The notes: generated from the sequence alone by a model not told the origin. Numbered from the stretch's first letter, positions 15,799-24,347 are shown. The stretch: DNA of 64,000 nt from Erythrobacter sp. (GCA_023653115.1 JAMNXO010000001.1:186001-250000), one strand, 5' to 3'. Numbers and translations are program-made.

Positions 15799-17288
15799 GC
15801 GGAGAAATTCCTTTCGGTCATGTAAGTGGCAAGCCGCGCGGTTTGCGCAGGCGTGAAATGAAGGCCGAGCTTGGTGCGCCGCCATAGCACATCTTCGGCG
15901 GTTCGGGCCCATTCCTCGTCCATCAGGTGATTGACCTCGGCCGCCGTCAGCCCGTGGCCGAAGGCTTCGCCGAGAACGGCGGCGCTTGCCGCGTCGCCGA
16001 GGAAAGCGGCTGCCCGCGTGCCATAGAGCCGCACCAGCCGCGCCGCTTCGGCCTCGCCCAGAAACGGATAGCGCGCGGCCAGATCGGCAGCGAGCGCAGG
16101 CGCATCGAACCGCCCGAAATCGCCGCCGGGCAGGCTGGCACTGCCGGTCCAGTCACTGCCCGCCAACCGGGCGCAGAAGGGCGCAAGCTGGCGCACCGCC
16201 TCGGCGGCAAGTTCGCGATAGGTGGTGATCTTGCCGCCGAACACCGACAGCAGCGGCGGCGTGCCATCGGTGCCGCCATCAAGCTCGAAACGGTAGCCAC
16301 GTGTCGCCGCCTCGGGCTTGCCCGATCCGTCATCGACCAGCGGGCGCACCCCCGAATAGGTCCACACCACATCATCAGGCGTGATGGGCGTGCGGAAATA
16401 TTCCGAGGCGCCTTCACACAGATAGGCGATCTCTTCCGGGCTGGCGCGCACCGCGTCGAGCCCGGCGGTGTGATCGACATCGGTGGTGCCGATCAGCGTG
16501 AAGTCCTGCTCGTAGGGGATCGCAAAGAAGATCCGCCCGTCGGGCAGCTGGAAGAAATAGGCAAAATCGTGGTCGAACAGCTTGCGCACCACGATATGCG
16601 AGCCGCGCACCAGACGGATGCGCTGGCTGGCAGGCTCGCCCGCACGGCCCAGCAGATCGAGCACGCGCGGGCCGGCGGCATTGACTATTGCGCGGGCGCT
16701 GAAGGTCTCTCCGCCTGCTTCGATGCGCCAGTGATCGCCTTCGCGTCGCAGGGCCGTCACCTCGCAGCGGGTGCGCACGTCGGCACCGCGATTGGCGGCA
16801 TCGCGGACGTTGAGCACCACGAGCCGCGCATCATCCACCCAGCCATCCGAATAGGCAAAGGCGCGGGTGTATTCAGGCTTCAGCGGCGCGCCGGCCGGGT
16901 GGCGGGTCAGATCGACGCTTTGCGCGGCCGGCAGATATTTGCGCCCACCGAGGTGATCATAAAGGAACAGCCCCAGCCGCAGCAGCCAGCGCGGGCGCAG
17001 GCCGGGGCGGTGGGGTAGGATGAAGCGCAGCGGCCAGATGATATGCGGCGCGATGCCCCACAGCACCTCGCGCTCGGTCAGGGCCTCGCGCACCAGCGAG
17101 AATTCGTAATGCTCGAGATAGCGCAGCCCGCCGTGGATCAGCTTGGTCGAATTGGACGATGTGCCTTCCGCCAGATCGCCGCGTTCCAGCAGCAGCACGC
17201 TTGCGCCGCGTCCCGCCGCATCGCGCGCGATCCCGGCGCCGTTCACCCCGCCGCCGATTACCGCGATGTCGAATACGCCCGCGCTCAT
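15795..17288 (-). CDS. glpD: Aerobic glycerol-3-phosphate dehydrogenase
   Basis: A 497-residue FAD-dependent dehydrogenase. The Rossmann motif G-G-G-V-N-G-A-G-I-A-R-D-A-A-G-R-G lies near the N-terminus, followed by S-S-N-S-T-K-L-I-H-G-G-L-R-Y-L-E, both GlpD hallmarks; a C-terminal helical domain occupies about residues 380-490. It oxidises glycerol 3-phosphate to dihydroxyacetone phosphate at the membrane, feeding ubiquinone. Inside a sulfoquinovose locus it would process the glycerol freed from sulfoquinovosyl glycerol once phosphorylated; no glycerol kinase is seen in the window. It overlaps the YeiH-like gene and the FMN reductase gene by 4 nt at either end. Confidence 0.93.
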   Translation of the reverse strand: MSAGVFDIAVIGGGVNGAGIARDAAGRGASVLLLERGDLAEGTSSNSTKLIHGGLRYLEHYEFSLVREALTEREVLWGIAPHIIWPLRFILPHRPGLRPRWLLRLGLFLYDHLGGRKYLPAAQSVDLTRHPAGAPLKPEYTRAFAYSDGWVDDARLVVLNVRDAANRGADVRTRCEVTALRREGDHWRIEAGGETFSARAIVNAAGPRVLDLLGRAGEPASQRIRLVRGSHIVVRKLFDHDFAYFFQLPDGRIFFAIPYEQDFTLIGTTDVDHTAGLDAVRASPEEIAYLCEGASEYFRTPITPDDVVWTYSGVRPLVDDGSGKPEAATRGYRFELDGGTDGTPPLLSVFGGKITTYRELAAEAVRQLAPFCARLAGSDWTGSASLPGGDFGRFDAPALAADLAARYPFLGEAEAARLVRLYGTRAAAFLGDAASAAVLGEAFGHGLTAAEVNHLMDEEWARTAEDVLWRRTKLGLHFTPAQTARLATYMTERNFSA

Positions 17289-18370
17289 ATCGCATACCGC
17301 GCAAAGGCCAGCGCCGCGCCGAGCGAGGCGATGGTCGCCGCCAGAACCGGCATCACGGAACGCCAGCCCAGTTCCAGCAGCAGATCGGTGCGGGTGCGCA
17401 TCGCGGTCGCAGTCACTGCCAGCAGCAGCAGGGCTTTGGACAAGGTGAGCGCGTGGGCGGCGAGGGCAGGGGGTAGAGTGATAAGCGAATTGAGCACCAC
17501 CAGCCCCAGAAACACAAGGATGAAGCCCGGCAGCATCGGCACCCGGCGCGCGGTGCCGGTGGCGGCAATCGGCTCGGCCCGGGCGATCCACAGGGCCGCC
17601 AGCGTCACCAGCGGCGCCAGCAGCGCCACCCGCGTCAACTTGACCACAGTCGCCTGCGCGCCTGCCGCATCGGACACGGCGAAACCGGCCCCGATCGCCT
17701 GCGCCACGTCATGGATCGATGCGCCGACCAGGAACCCGGCCTGCGCGTCGGTGAAGCCGAGCATCGTGGTGAGCGGCGGATAGGTAACGAGCGCGATGGC
17801 CGAAGCTGCGGCAAGGATCACCAGCGTCAGCGTGAACTGCGCCTGTTCGATCCGCTCGCGTCCGATCACCCCGTAAAGCGCCAGCGCAGCCGACGCGCCG
17901 CAGATCGCGGTCGATCCGCCTGCGAGCAGTCCCACCGCGGCGCTTTGGCCGGTGGCGCGGGCGGCCAGCAGCGCGGCGATCAGCGCGGCCGCCATCACCA
18001 GCGCCAACCCGGCAAAGGGGATAATGCCCATCGCGCTGATCTGCATCAGCGTTACCTGCAGGCCCAGCAGCATGATCCCGGCGCGCAGCCCGTGGCGCGA
18101 GGTTGCATCGAGCCCTTCATGCGTGCGCGCATCGCCCGCCGCGAAATTGAGTGCCAGGCCCAGCAGCAGGCCGGCAAGGATCACCGGGACGCCGTAATTC
18201 TGGCTCATCCAGGCCGCTGCCGCGCTGGTGATGGCGCAGATCGCAAAGCCCGGCACAAACCGCGAGAGGGGCTTGCGCTCGGCCGGAGCAGGGGCCGTGT
18301 CGGCGAGCATGATCTCGCCGAACAGGTCGCCCGCATAGGCATCGAAATCGGGGCGGCGTCCGCTGGTCAT
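17285..18370 (-). CDS. YeiH family putative sulfate/sulfite exporter
   Basis: A 361-residue protein with about ten transmembrane segments, matching the YeiH/UPF0324 family (putative sulfate exporters). Recognisable blocks are L-L-L-G-L-A-L-N-F, G-I-M-L-L-G-L-Q-V-T, G-G-S-T-A-I-C-G-A-S-A-A-L-A and G-A-S-I-H-D-V-A-Q-A-I-G-A-G-F. Homologues accompany sulfonate-degrading genes elsewhere and are thought to remove the liberated anion. As first gene of an operon ending with periplasmic SorAB, it could deliver sulfite to the periplasm or sulfate out of the cell; which anion is moved is not decided by sequence. A promoter lies 96-124 bp upstream of the start. Confidence 0.88.
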   Translation of the reverse strand: MTSGRRPDFDAYAGDLFGEIMLADTAPAPAERKPLSRFVPGFAICAITSAAAAWMSQNYGVPVILAGLLLGLALNFAAGDARTHEGLDATSRHGLRAGIMLLGLQVTLMQISAMGIIPFAGLALVMAAALIAALLAARATGQSAAVGLLAGGSTAICGASAALALYGVIGRERIEQAQFTLTLVILAAASAIALVTYPPLTTMLGFTDAQAGFLVGASIHDVAQAIGAGFAVSDAAGAQATVVKLTRVALLAPLVTLAALWIARAEPIAATGTARRVPMLPGFILVFLGLVVLNSLITLPPALAAHALTLSKALLLLAVTATAMRTRTDLLLELGWRSVMPVLAATIASLGAALAFARYAI

Positions 18371-18452
18371 CGCGCACTCATCATCGGGGTTTTGCCTTGC
18401 CCATCATACCCCGGATTGCCTCTGTTGCACGCGCTGTTGTCACTGGTGTGTC

Positions 18453-18494
18453 TTACGGTGTCATAAGCCTATCGCTGCTGTCGCCGCAATGCAA
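18453..18494 (-). promoter_or_regulatory. Promoter and possible operator of the yeiH-glpD-sorAB operon
   Basis: Minus-strand TTGCAT (18494-18489) and TAGGCT (18471-18466) are 17 bp apart. Immediately downstream is TTATGACACCGTAA (18466-18453). Its core, CGGTGTCATAAGC on the plus strand, recurs with a CA insertion (CGGTGTCACATAAGC) in the divergent intergenic region at 22291-22305, which suggests one regulator for both. Confidence 0.5.
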
Positions 18495-18507
18495 CCGCAA
18501 GCGCGCT

Positions 18508-19770
18508 TCATGCGGCCAGCGGCAGCGCGTCGTCATGGCGGCGGATGGTTGGCAGCAGCCACTGGAACCACGCCAGCGCAATCAGATAGGATGATGCGGC
18601 GAACACGAACAGCGGCACAAAGCCGAAGCCTGCATCAAGCACACGCCCTGTTACCAGACTGATTGCCACGCCGCCCATGTTGCCCATGAAGGCGCCAAAC
18701 GCGGTGACCCGCCCAACCTTGGCATGGGGGACGACGTCGGTGATGGTCGAGAAGATCGACAGCGAGAAGCCCTGATGCCCGGCCATCACCACCCCGATCA
18801 TCACCGCCACCGGCCAGAACGAGTTGAGTTGCAACACCAGCGGCAGCGGCGCGACCATCAGCGCGCAGACCAGCATCACGCCCTTGCGCACACGGTTGGG
18901 GCTGACCCCGCGCTCCAGCAGCTTGGTCGAAACCCAGCCCGCCAGCAGCGCGCCGAGGCCCGATCCGGCAAAGGCAATCGCCAGCGGCACCGCCAGTTCG
19001 AGGGTCGAGAGGCCGAATTCCTTGCGATAATAATCCGCCAGCCAGAAATTGATGAACCACCAGGTCATGTCGGAAAGCGCCTTTGCGCCGATGATCGCCC
19101 AGGTCTTGCGGTTGGCGAGGATCGCGCCGTAGGTATCAGCGGTTTCGCCTGCGGCGGGGTTGGTGCTGATCGTGGTCTCGCGCAGCTGGGTGAGGCCGCG
19201 CGCCAGCCACATCCATGCGACAAGCGAGAGGAAGCCGCCGATCCCGCCTGCCACCAGCGCCCCGCGCCAGCCGACGCTCAAGGCCAGCGCCGGGATCACA
19301 AACGGCATCGCGATCGTGCCCGCGCCCGCCAGCATCGTCGCAAATCCGAAAGCAAAGCTGCGCTGGTCCGGCGCGAACAGCGTGGCGACGGTCTTGATGG
19401 TGAGCGGCGTCTGCACCGCTTCGGTGACGCCGAGGCCCATGCGTGCGGCGACCACCTGCCAGGTTGTCATCGCCCAGCCATGCGCCATGGCCGCAATGCT
19501 CCACGCCGAAGCGCCGACCTGCATCGAACGGTGCACGCCCAGCCGGTCAACCAGCCAGCCGGTGAACAGAAAGGCGAAGGCGGCTGAAAACTGTGTCACC
19601 GCCGCCAGATCGCCGAAGTCGCTGTCGCTCCAGCCGAAATCATCCATCATGTCGGGCTTGAGGATGGCGATGATCGGGCGGTCCATCGCGTTGAACACGC
19701 CCGCGATGCACAGCACCGTGAACAGCGACCAGCGCAGCCGGGCGGACAGGGGCGAAGAATTGGCGGCCAT
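18508..19770 (-). CDS. MFS transporter of the anion:cation symporter type (candidate sulfoquinovose importer)
   Basis: A 420-residue twelve-helix permease starting at ATG 19770 (GTG 19773 also possible). It resembles hexuronate/glucarate carriers of the ACS family: N-A-M-D-R near the end of helix 1, W-L-V-D-R-L-G-V-H-R in the 2-3 loop and a central linker before helix 7. ACS carriers move acidic sugars with protons, which suits the anionic sugar sulfoquinovose or its glyceride. It lies directly downstream of a TonB-dependent receptor and opposite the sulfoquinovosidase gene. Known oxidative sulfoquinovose loci in rhizobia use an ABC importer instead; substrate here is inferred from position. 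Confidence 0.88.
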   Translation of the reverse strand: MAANSSPLSARLRWSLFTVLCIAGVFNAMDRPIIAILKPDMMDDFGWSDSDFGDLAAVTQFSAAFAFLFTGWLVDRLGVHRSMQVGASAWSIAAMAHGWAMTTWQVVAARMGLGVTEAVQTPLTIKTVATLFAPDQRSFAFGFATMLAGAGTIAMPFVIPALALSVGWRGALVAGGIGGFLSLVAWMWLARGLTQLRETTISTNPAAGETADTYGAILANRKTWAIIGAKALSDMTWWFINFWLADYYRKEFGLSTLELAVPLAIAFAGSGLGALLAGWVSTKLLERGVSPNRVRKGVMLVCALMVAPLPLVLQLNSFWPVAVMIGVVMAGHQGFSLSIFSTITDVVPHAKVGRVTAFGAFMGNMGGVAISLVTGRVLDAGFGFVPLFVFAASSYLIALAWFQWLLPTIRRHDDALPLAA

Positions 19771-19824
19771 CACAGGTTCCTAGGGCTCGTCGGCGGGGGG
19801 TGGGCAAGCAGGGGCAGACAAGAA

Positions 19825-19850
19825 GGGCCGCCGGATCACTCCGACGGCCC
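19825..19850 (-). terminator. Hairpin between the TonB receptor and MFS genes
   Basis: GGGCCGCCGG (19825-19834) and CCGACGGCCC (19841-19850) form a 10-bp stem with one mismatch and a 6-nt loop. On the minus strand it is followed by CTTCTTGTC, a weak U-tract, so it may only partly reduce read-through into the permease gene or protect the mRNA end. Confidence 0.4.
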
Positions 19851-19879
19851 CTTGCTGTATCACGATCCGGCGCAGCGCA

Positions 19880-22189
19880 TCACATGCGGGCGCGCAGGCT
19901 GATCCCGAAGTAACGATCCGCATCGCGCGGGATCTGCAGACGCTGCCCGTTCGACACGTTGAGCAGCACGTAGCTGTCATCGGTGAGGTTGCGCGCGTGG
20001 AAGGTCACGCGGAACTTGTCGTCCGGATCCGAGAAGCCGACCGAGGCGTTCCACATGCCATAGGCATCGATCGGGCCCTGTTCGCCGAGATCGGAGAACT
20101 GGCTGCTGGTGTGGCGGTAATCGGTGTTGAGGTAGAGCTGCAACCCGCCCAGATCAGCCGTGTAATCACCGCCGATGGTGTAGACGAACTCGGGTGCGAG
20201 CGGCAGCTTGGTGCCGTTGCGCGCATCCGGCGCGTTGGTGGCGGGGTTGGGGTTGAATTCCTTGACCTTGGCATCGGCATAGGCCGCGCTGGCACGGAAG
20301 TTCAGCCCGTCGATCGGCGCGAACACCAGATCGGCTTCGAAGCCCTTGCTCTCCACGGTGCCGGCATTGGTCAGGTTCGAAACCACCGCGCCGTTGAGCA
20401 GCACGAAGTTGTTGGCCTGGAAGCCGTCATACTCGACCATGAAGGCCGACAGGTTGAACTGCACGCGGCGATCCCAGAACTGCGACTTGAGGCCGACTTC
20501 GAAGCTGTCGGACAGCTCTTCGGAGATCGGGATCGCGTTGGTGGGGGCGGTGTGGTTGAAGAACACGTTGAACGCCGGGCCCTTGTAGCCGCGGGTGTAC
20601 GAGCCGTAGAGCATGATGTCTTCGGTCGGCTCGAACTGCAGCACCGCACGGCCCGACAGGTTGCCGGTGTCGGTCGATCCGGCCGAGGTATTGGTGCCGT
20701 TGCCACCATTGGCAATCAGGCCGCCAGCCGGGTTAAGGTTAGTGCCGGGGCCAGTGGCCGGCAGGCCATTGGTGGCATTCACCGCCGGCGCGCGGGTGTG
20801 GGTGAATTCAAGATCATCCCAGGTGTAGCGCAGGCCGCCGGTCAACGAGAGCTTCTCGGTGAAGCGATAGGTCGCCTGCGTGAACACTGCGAAGTTCGTC
20901 GAGGTGACATCGCTGAACGAAGTCGCGGTCGGGAAGATCGTGTTGACGGTGTCAGTCAGGTTGCACGGGCGCGCCCCGGTGCGCGGATCGACCGGCAGGG
21001 TCGAGCTGGCGCAGGTGACGTTGCGACGCGTGAAGACCTGGCTGTTTTCCGACTGCCACGCAAACGCGCCGACCTGATAGAAGAACGACTTGGTCTGATC
21101 CGAGGCAAGGCGCACTTCGGCCGAAAGCTGCTCGGTGCGCACCACACCGTTATCATGCAGCTGCGGCGTGCCGACGATCGCGCGCGGCAGGAAATCGCCG
21201 TCGCGGAATTCCTCGTTGAACCAGTTGCGATAGCCCAGCACCACGCTGAGCGTGTGGGTGTCGGTAATGTCGAAATCGCCCGAGCCGGTGATGCTCCACT
21301 GGCGGTCCTTGGCGCGGGTGACGAGGTCGTGGTTGATGAAGCGCTGGTCTTCGCCCTGCGCCGATCCGCCGGGCAGGCCGAGTTCGGCATCAAGCACTGC
21401 GCCGCGGCTGACGGCTGTGACGTCGGCGCAGCAATTGTCATCGGATTCGAAGTAGTCCGCGATCAGGCGCAGCTCGGTGCCGCCGTTGCTGTAATCGAGA
21501 ATGCCGCGCGTGCCGAAGCGCTTGTAGCCGTTGACCTCGCGCTTGCCGCCCTGATTGACGTTGGTGATGTTGCCATCGAAGGTGCCGTAGAAGCCGGTGA
21601 CCCGCGCTGTCAGGTTATCGCTGAGAGGGCCAGACAGAGCGGCCTTCATGCGCACTTCGTCGCCTTCGAAATAATCGATGCTGCCTTCGGCTTCAAAGGT
21701 GTCGCTGCCGCCCTTGGAGACGATATTGACGAGACCGGCCGAGGCATTCTTGCCGAACAGCGTGCCCTGCGGGCCGCGCAGCACTTCGAGGCGCTCGATA
21801 TCGACCAGATCAAGGAAGGCCTGGCCCGAACGCGACAGCACGACGCCGTCGACAACGGTGGACACGCTCGGCTCGGCAGCGATCGAGAAGGTGATGGTGC
21901 CGACGCCGCGCATCACGATCGCGCTGTTGGCGCCCGTGGTGCCCTTGCGGAAGGTTACCGAGGGGACGATGGCGCTGATGTTTTCGAGGTTGAACACCAC
22001 TGCCTGATCGAGCCGGTCGCCCGAGACAGCCGTGATGGCAATCGGCACATCCTGCACATTTTCTTTGACTTTTTGTGCGGTGACAATGATTTCCTCGACC
22101 TGCGCCATGGCCGGCGCGGCGTGCATCATCGCAAGCGAACTGGCTGAAAGTGCCAGAGCCTTGAACGCAATTCGGGTGGTGGCGGACAT
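19880..22189 (-). CDS. TonB-dependent receptor (candidate sulfoquinovoside uptake)
   Basis: A complete 769-residue outer-membrane receptor. A Sec signal peptide ends near A-M-A-Q (residue 30). The TonB box/plug start reads E-E-I-I-V-T-A-Q-K, the plug occupies about residues 40-160 with G-T-L-F-G-K-N-A-S-A-G-L-V-N-I-V, and a beta-barrel fills the rest, with a last strand Y-F-G-I-S-L-R-A-R-M. The barrel ends in Met rather than Phe, which is slightly unusual. GGGGAGAG precedes the ATG. It is divergent from the sulfoquinovosidase gene and followed by an acidic-sugar type permease, so import of sulfoquinovosyl glycerol or a related sulfoglycoside is likely but unproven. Confidence 0.92.
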   Translation of the reverse strand: MSATTRIAFKALALSASSLAMMHAAPAMAQVEEIIVTAQKVKENVQDVPIAITAVSGDRLDQAVVFNLENISAIVPSVTFRKGTTGANSAIVMRGVGTITFSIAAEPSVSTVVDGVVLSRSGQAFLDLVDIERLEVLRGPQGTLFGKNASAGLVNIVSKGGSDTFEAEGSIDYFEGDEVRMKAALSGPLSDNLTARVTGFYGTFDGNITNVNQGGKREVNGYKRFGTRGILDYSNGGTELRLIADYFESDDNCCADVTAVSRGAVLDAELGLPGGSAQGEDQRFINHDLVTRAKDRQWSITGSGDFDITDTHTLSVVLGYRNWFNEEFRDGDFLPRAIVGTPQLHDNGVVRTEQLSAEVRLASDQTKSFFYQVGAFAWQSENSQVFTRRNVTCASSTLPVDPRTGARPCNLTDTVNTIFPTATSFSDVTSTNFAVFTQATYRFTEKLSLTGGLRYTWDDLEFTHTRAPAVNATNGLPATGPGTNLNPAGGLIANGGNGTNTSAGSTDTGNLSGRAVLQFEPTEDIMLYGSYTRGYKGPAFNVFFNHTAPTNAIPISEELSDSFEVGLKSQFWDRRVQFNLSAFMVEYDGFQANNFVLLNGAVVSNLTNAGTVESKGFEADLVFAPIDGLNFRASAAYADAKVKEFNPNPATNAPDARNGTKLPLAPEFVYTIGGDYTADLGGLQLYLNTDYRHTSSQFSDLGEQGPIDAYGMWNASVGFSDPDDKFRVTFHARNLTDDSYVLLNVSNGQRLQIPRDADRYFGISLRARM

Positions 22190-22273
22190 GATATTTCTCT
22201 CCCCTGCAGCGTGATCAACTCATCCGGGCGAGCTGCCCTGTGGTCGATCTTTCGGGCTTCGGGTTGCGCTTTC

Positions 22274-22311
22274 TGTCGCGTTATGTCAAGCGGTGTCACA
22301 TAAGCGCGACA
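22274..22311. promoter_or_regulatory. 38-bp dyad in the divergent TonB receptor / sulfoquinovosidase region
   Basis: TGTCGCG-TTATGT, 11 bp, ACATAA-G-CGCGACA: two 13-bp inverted arms, the right one interrupted by a single G. Inside it TGTCA occurs twice as a direct repeat one helical turn apart (22284 and 22294). TTATGT (22281-22286) lies 17 bp after TTCGGG and could be the -10 of the rightward promoter. It is a good candidate for the binding site of the LacI regulator at 24344-25363. Confidence 0.55.
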
Positions 22312-22328
22312 GGGAGAGTGTTGCACAT

Positions 22329-24347
22329 ATGTTGCAGTTGGCGGCCAGACAGGACGGGTTCGACCTGAGCCTTGGTGTGTGCTGCATCCTCTCTCATGGC
22401 GCTGATTTTTTTGCACTTTCCATCGGATCAGGCGATCCGCAGGTGACCATGGTGCGCGGCAATTTCCGCATGGCGGATCACTTTTCTCCGGCACCGCCGC
22501 TGACGGCCTGTGTGGCCGAGGCGAGCGGCGCGATCATCCTCTCCAGCGCTGACGGTGCAGCGCGGGCGCGGGTGCAGGTGGCAGAGGCTGTCGCGGGTGG
22601 GGCCGGGCGGCTGACTATCACCGCGCTTTCCCCGCATGATCGCATCACGGTGGATTTTGCCAGCGCCCCAGAGGATGTGCTGTGGGGCGGGGGCGAGCAG
22701 ATGAGCTATCTTGCTCTCAATGGCCGCCGCTTCCCGATCTGGACCAGCGAGCCGGGGGTGGGGCGCGAACCCGGCACGCCGCTCACCGACACGGCGAGCG
22801 CCGACGGCTCGTTTGCGGGCGGGGATTACTGGACCACCAACTATCCCGAACCCACGGTGCTGAGCTCAGGCGGCTGGGCGCTCAGTCTTGCCAACGCCGA
22901 TTATTGCGAGATCGATTGCACCGTGCCCGGGCGGCTGCGGCTGCACGTGTGGGCCGGCGAAGTGGCGATCGATCTGTTCGAAGGCGCGCCGGCCGATCTC
23001 ACCCGGCAATTGGCCGCCCGCTTCGGTCCGCGCCACGCGCTCCCCGCATGGGCGCTCGGCGGAGCGGTGGTTGGTCTCAAGCAGGGCGAGGCCAGCTTTG
23101 ACCGGCTCGAAGCCTTGCTGGACGCGGGCGCTGCCGTCAGCGGCCTGTGGTGCGAAGACTGGGTCGGCATCCGCGAGACCAGCTTTGGCCGCCGCCTGTT
23201 CTGGGACTGGCAGTGGAACCCCGCACGCTACCCTGATCTGCCGCAGCGCATCGCCAGCCTCAAGGCACGCGGCATCCGCTTCCTCGGATATGTGAACCCC
23301 TATCTCGCGGTAGACGGCCCGCTCTATCCCGAGGCAGCCGCGAAGGGCTTCTTCGCACGGCGGCTCGACAGCGACGAACCCTACCGCGTCGATTTCGGCG
23401 AGTTCGAGGCGGGCGTGGTGGACTTCACCAATCCCGCCGCCGCCGACTGGTTCGCCGAAGAAGTGATCGGCAAGCGGATGCTCGATTTCGGGCTTGATGG
23501 CTGGATGGCCGATTTCGGCGAATACCTCCCCACCGATCTGCGCCTGTTCGATGGCGATCCGATGCAGGAGCATAACCGCTGGCCGGTGCGCTGGGCCGAG
23601 GTCAATGCCCGCGCTGTCGCCTCGCGTGGGCGTACGGGCGATGTGCTGTGGTTCATGCGAGCAGGCCATACGGGCGTGCAGGCGCATTGTCCGCTGCTGT
23701 GGGCAGGCGACCAGTCGGTCGATTTCAGCCGCCATGACGGCATCGGCACGGTGATCACCGCTGCCTTGTCGTCGGGCCTCGTCGGCAATGCCTTCAGCCA
23801 TTCGGACGTCGGCGGCTACACGAGCCTGTTCGGCAATGTCCGCACAGAAGAATTGATGCTGCGCTGGTATGAACTCGGCGCGTTCAGCCCCGTGATGCGC
23901 ACCCATGAAGGCAACCGGCCGGACGACAATCTCCAGATCGACAGCGCGCCCGAACTGATCGCGGCATTTGTCCGCTGGAGCCGCGTTCACGCAGCCCTCG
24001 CGCCCTATACCGCGCACCTTGTGGACGAAGCGCAGGCGACCGGGCTGCCGGCCCAGCGCGCGCTGTTTTTGCATTATCCGCAAGACGCGGAAACCTTGCT
24101 GGTTCAGGATCAGTTTCTCTACGGTGCCGATCTGATGGTGGCACCGGTGATCGAAGCGGGGGCGGTGATGCGCAAGGTCTATCTGCCGGGTGATGCCGGC
24201 ACGCCGTGGCGTCATGTGTGGAGCGCAAAGGACTATGCGTCCGGCTGGCATGACGTGGCTGCGCCAATCGGTCAGCCGCCGGTGTTCTACCGCGAGGGAA
24301 GCGGTTTTGCCGCGCTGTTCGCCAGCCTTGCGACGGTGCCCGCATGA
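22329..24347 (+). CDS. Sulfoquinovosidase (GH31, YihQ/SmoI type)
   Basis: A 672-residue GH31 enzyme closely resembling E. coli YihQ along its whole length. The start at ATG 22329, with GGGAGAG 10 nt upstream, keeps the N-terminal strand region that matches YihQ (I-G-S-G ... R-G-N-F); GTG 22293 falls inside the dyad. The nucleophile Asp395 is in M-A-D-F-G-E-Y and the acid/base Asp461 in W-A-G-D-Q. The sulfonate pocket residues known from the family align as Arg289, Trp292 and Tyr497. The two Gln of YihQ are replaced by Lys251 (G-L-K-Q-G) and Glu276 (W-C-E-D-W), the pair described for the Agrobacterium enzyme. It releases sulfoquinovose from sulfoquinovosyl glycerol. No signal peptide is seen, so it is cytoplasmic. 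Confidence 0.9.
   Translation: MLQLAARQDGFDLSLGVCCILSHGADFFALSIGSGDPQVTMVRGNFRMADHFSPAPPLTACVAEASGAIILSSADGAARARVQVAEAVAGGAGRLTITALSPHDRITVDFASAPEDVLWGGGEQMSYLALNGRRFPIWTSEPGVGREPGTPLTDTASADGSFAGGDYWTTNYPEPTVLSSGGWALSLANADYCEIDCTVPGRLRLHVWAGEVAIDLFEGAPADLTRQLAARFGPRHALPAWALGGAVVGLKQGEASFDRLEALLDAGAAVSGLWCEDWVGIRETSFGRRLFWDWQWNPARYPDLPQRIASLKARGIRFLGYVNPYLAVDGPLYPEAAAKGFFARRLDSDEPYRVDFGEFEAGVVDFTNPAAADWFAEEVIGKRMLDFGLDGWMADFGEYLPTDLRLFDGDPMQEHNRWPVRWAEVNARAVASRGRTGDVLWFMRAGHTGVQAHCPLLWAGDQSVDFSRHDGIGTVITAALSSGLVGNAFSHSDVGGYTSLFGNVRTEELMLRWYELGAFSPVMRTHEGNRPDDNLQIDSAPELIAAFVRWSRVHAALAPYTAHLVDEAQATGLPAQRALFLHYPQDAETLLVQDQFLYGADLMVAPVIEAGAVMRKVYLPGDAGTPWRHVWSAKDYASGWHDVAAPIGQPPVFYREGSGFAALFASLATVPA

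Noticed and set aside
19997..22147. 716-codon open frame on the plus strand, antisense to the TonB receptor
   Set aside because: It is a mirror of a well-supported receptor gene; the composition is that of a high-GC shadow frame and no domain is recognisable.
22293..22328. GTG 22293 as start of the sulfoquinovosidase
   Set aside because: It lies within the 38-bp dyad and probable promoter; ATG 22329 has a ribosome-binding site and matches the N-terminus of YihQ.
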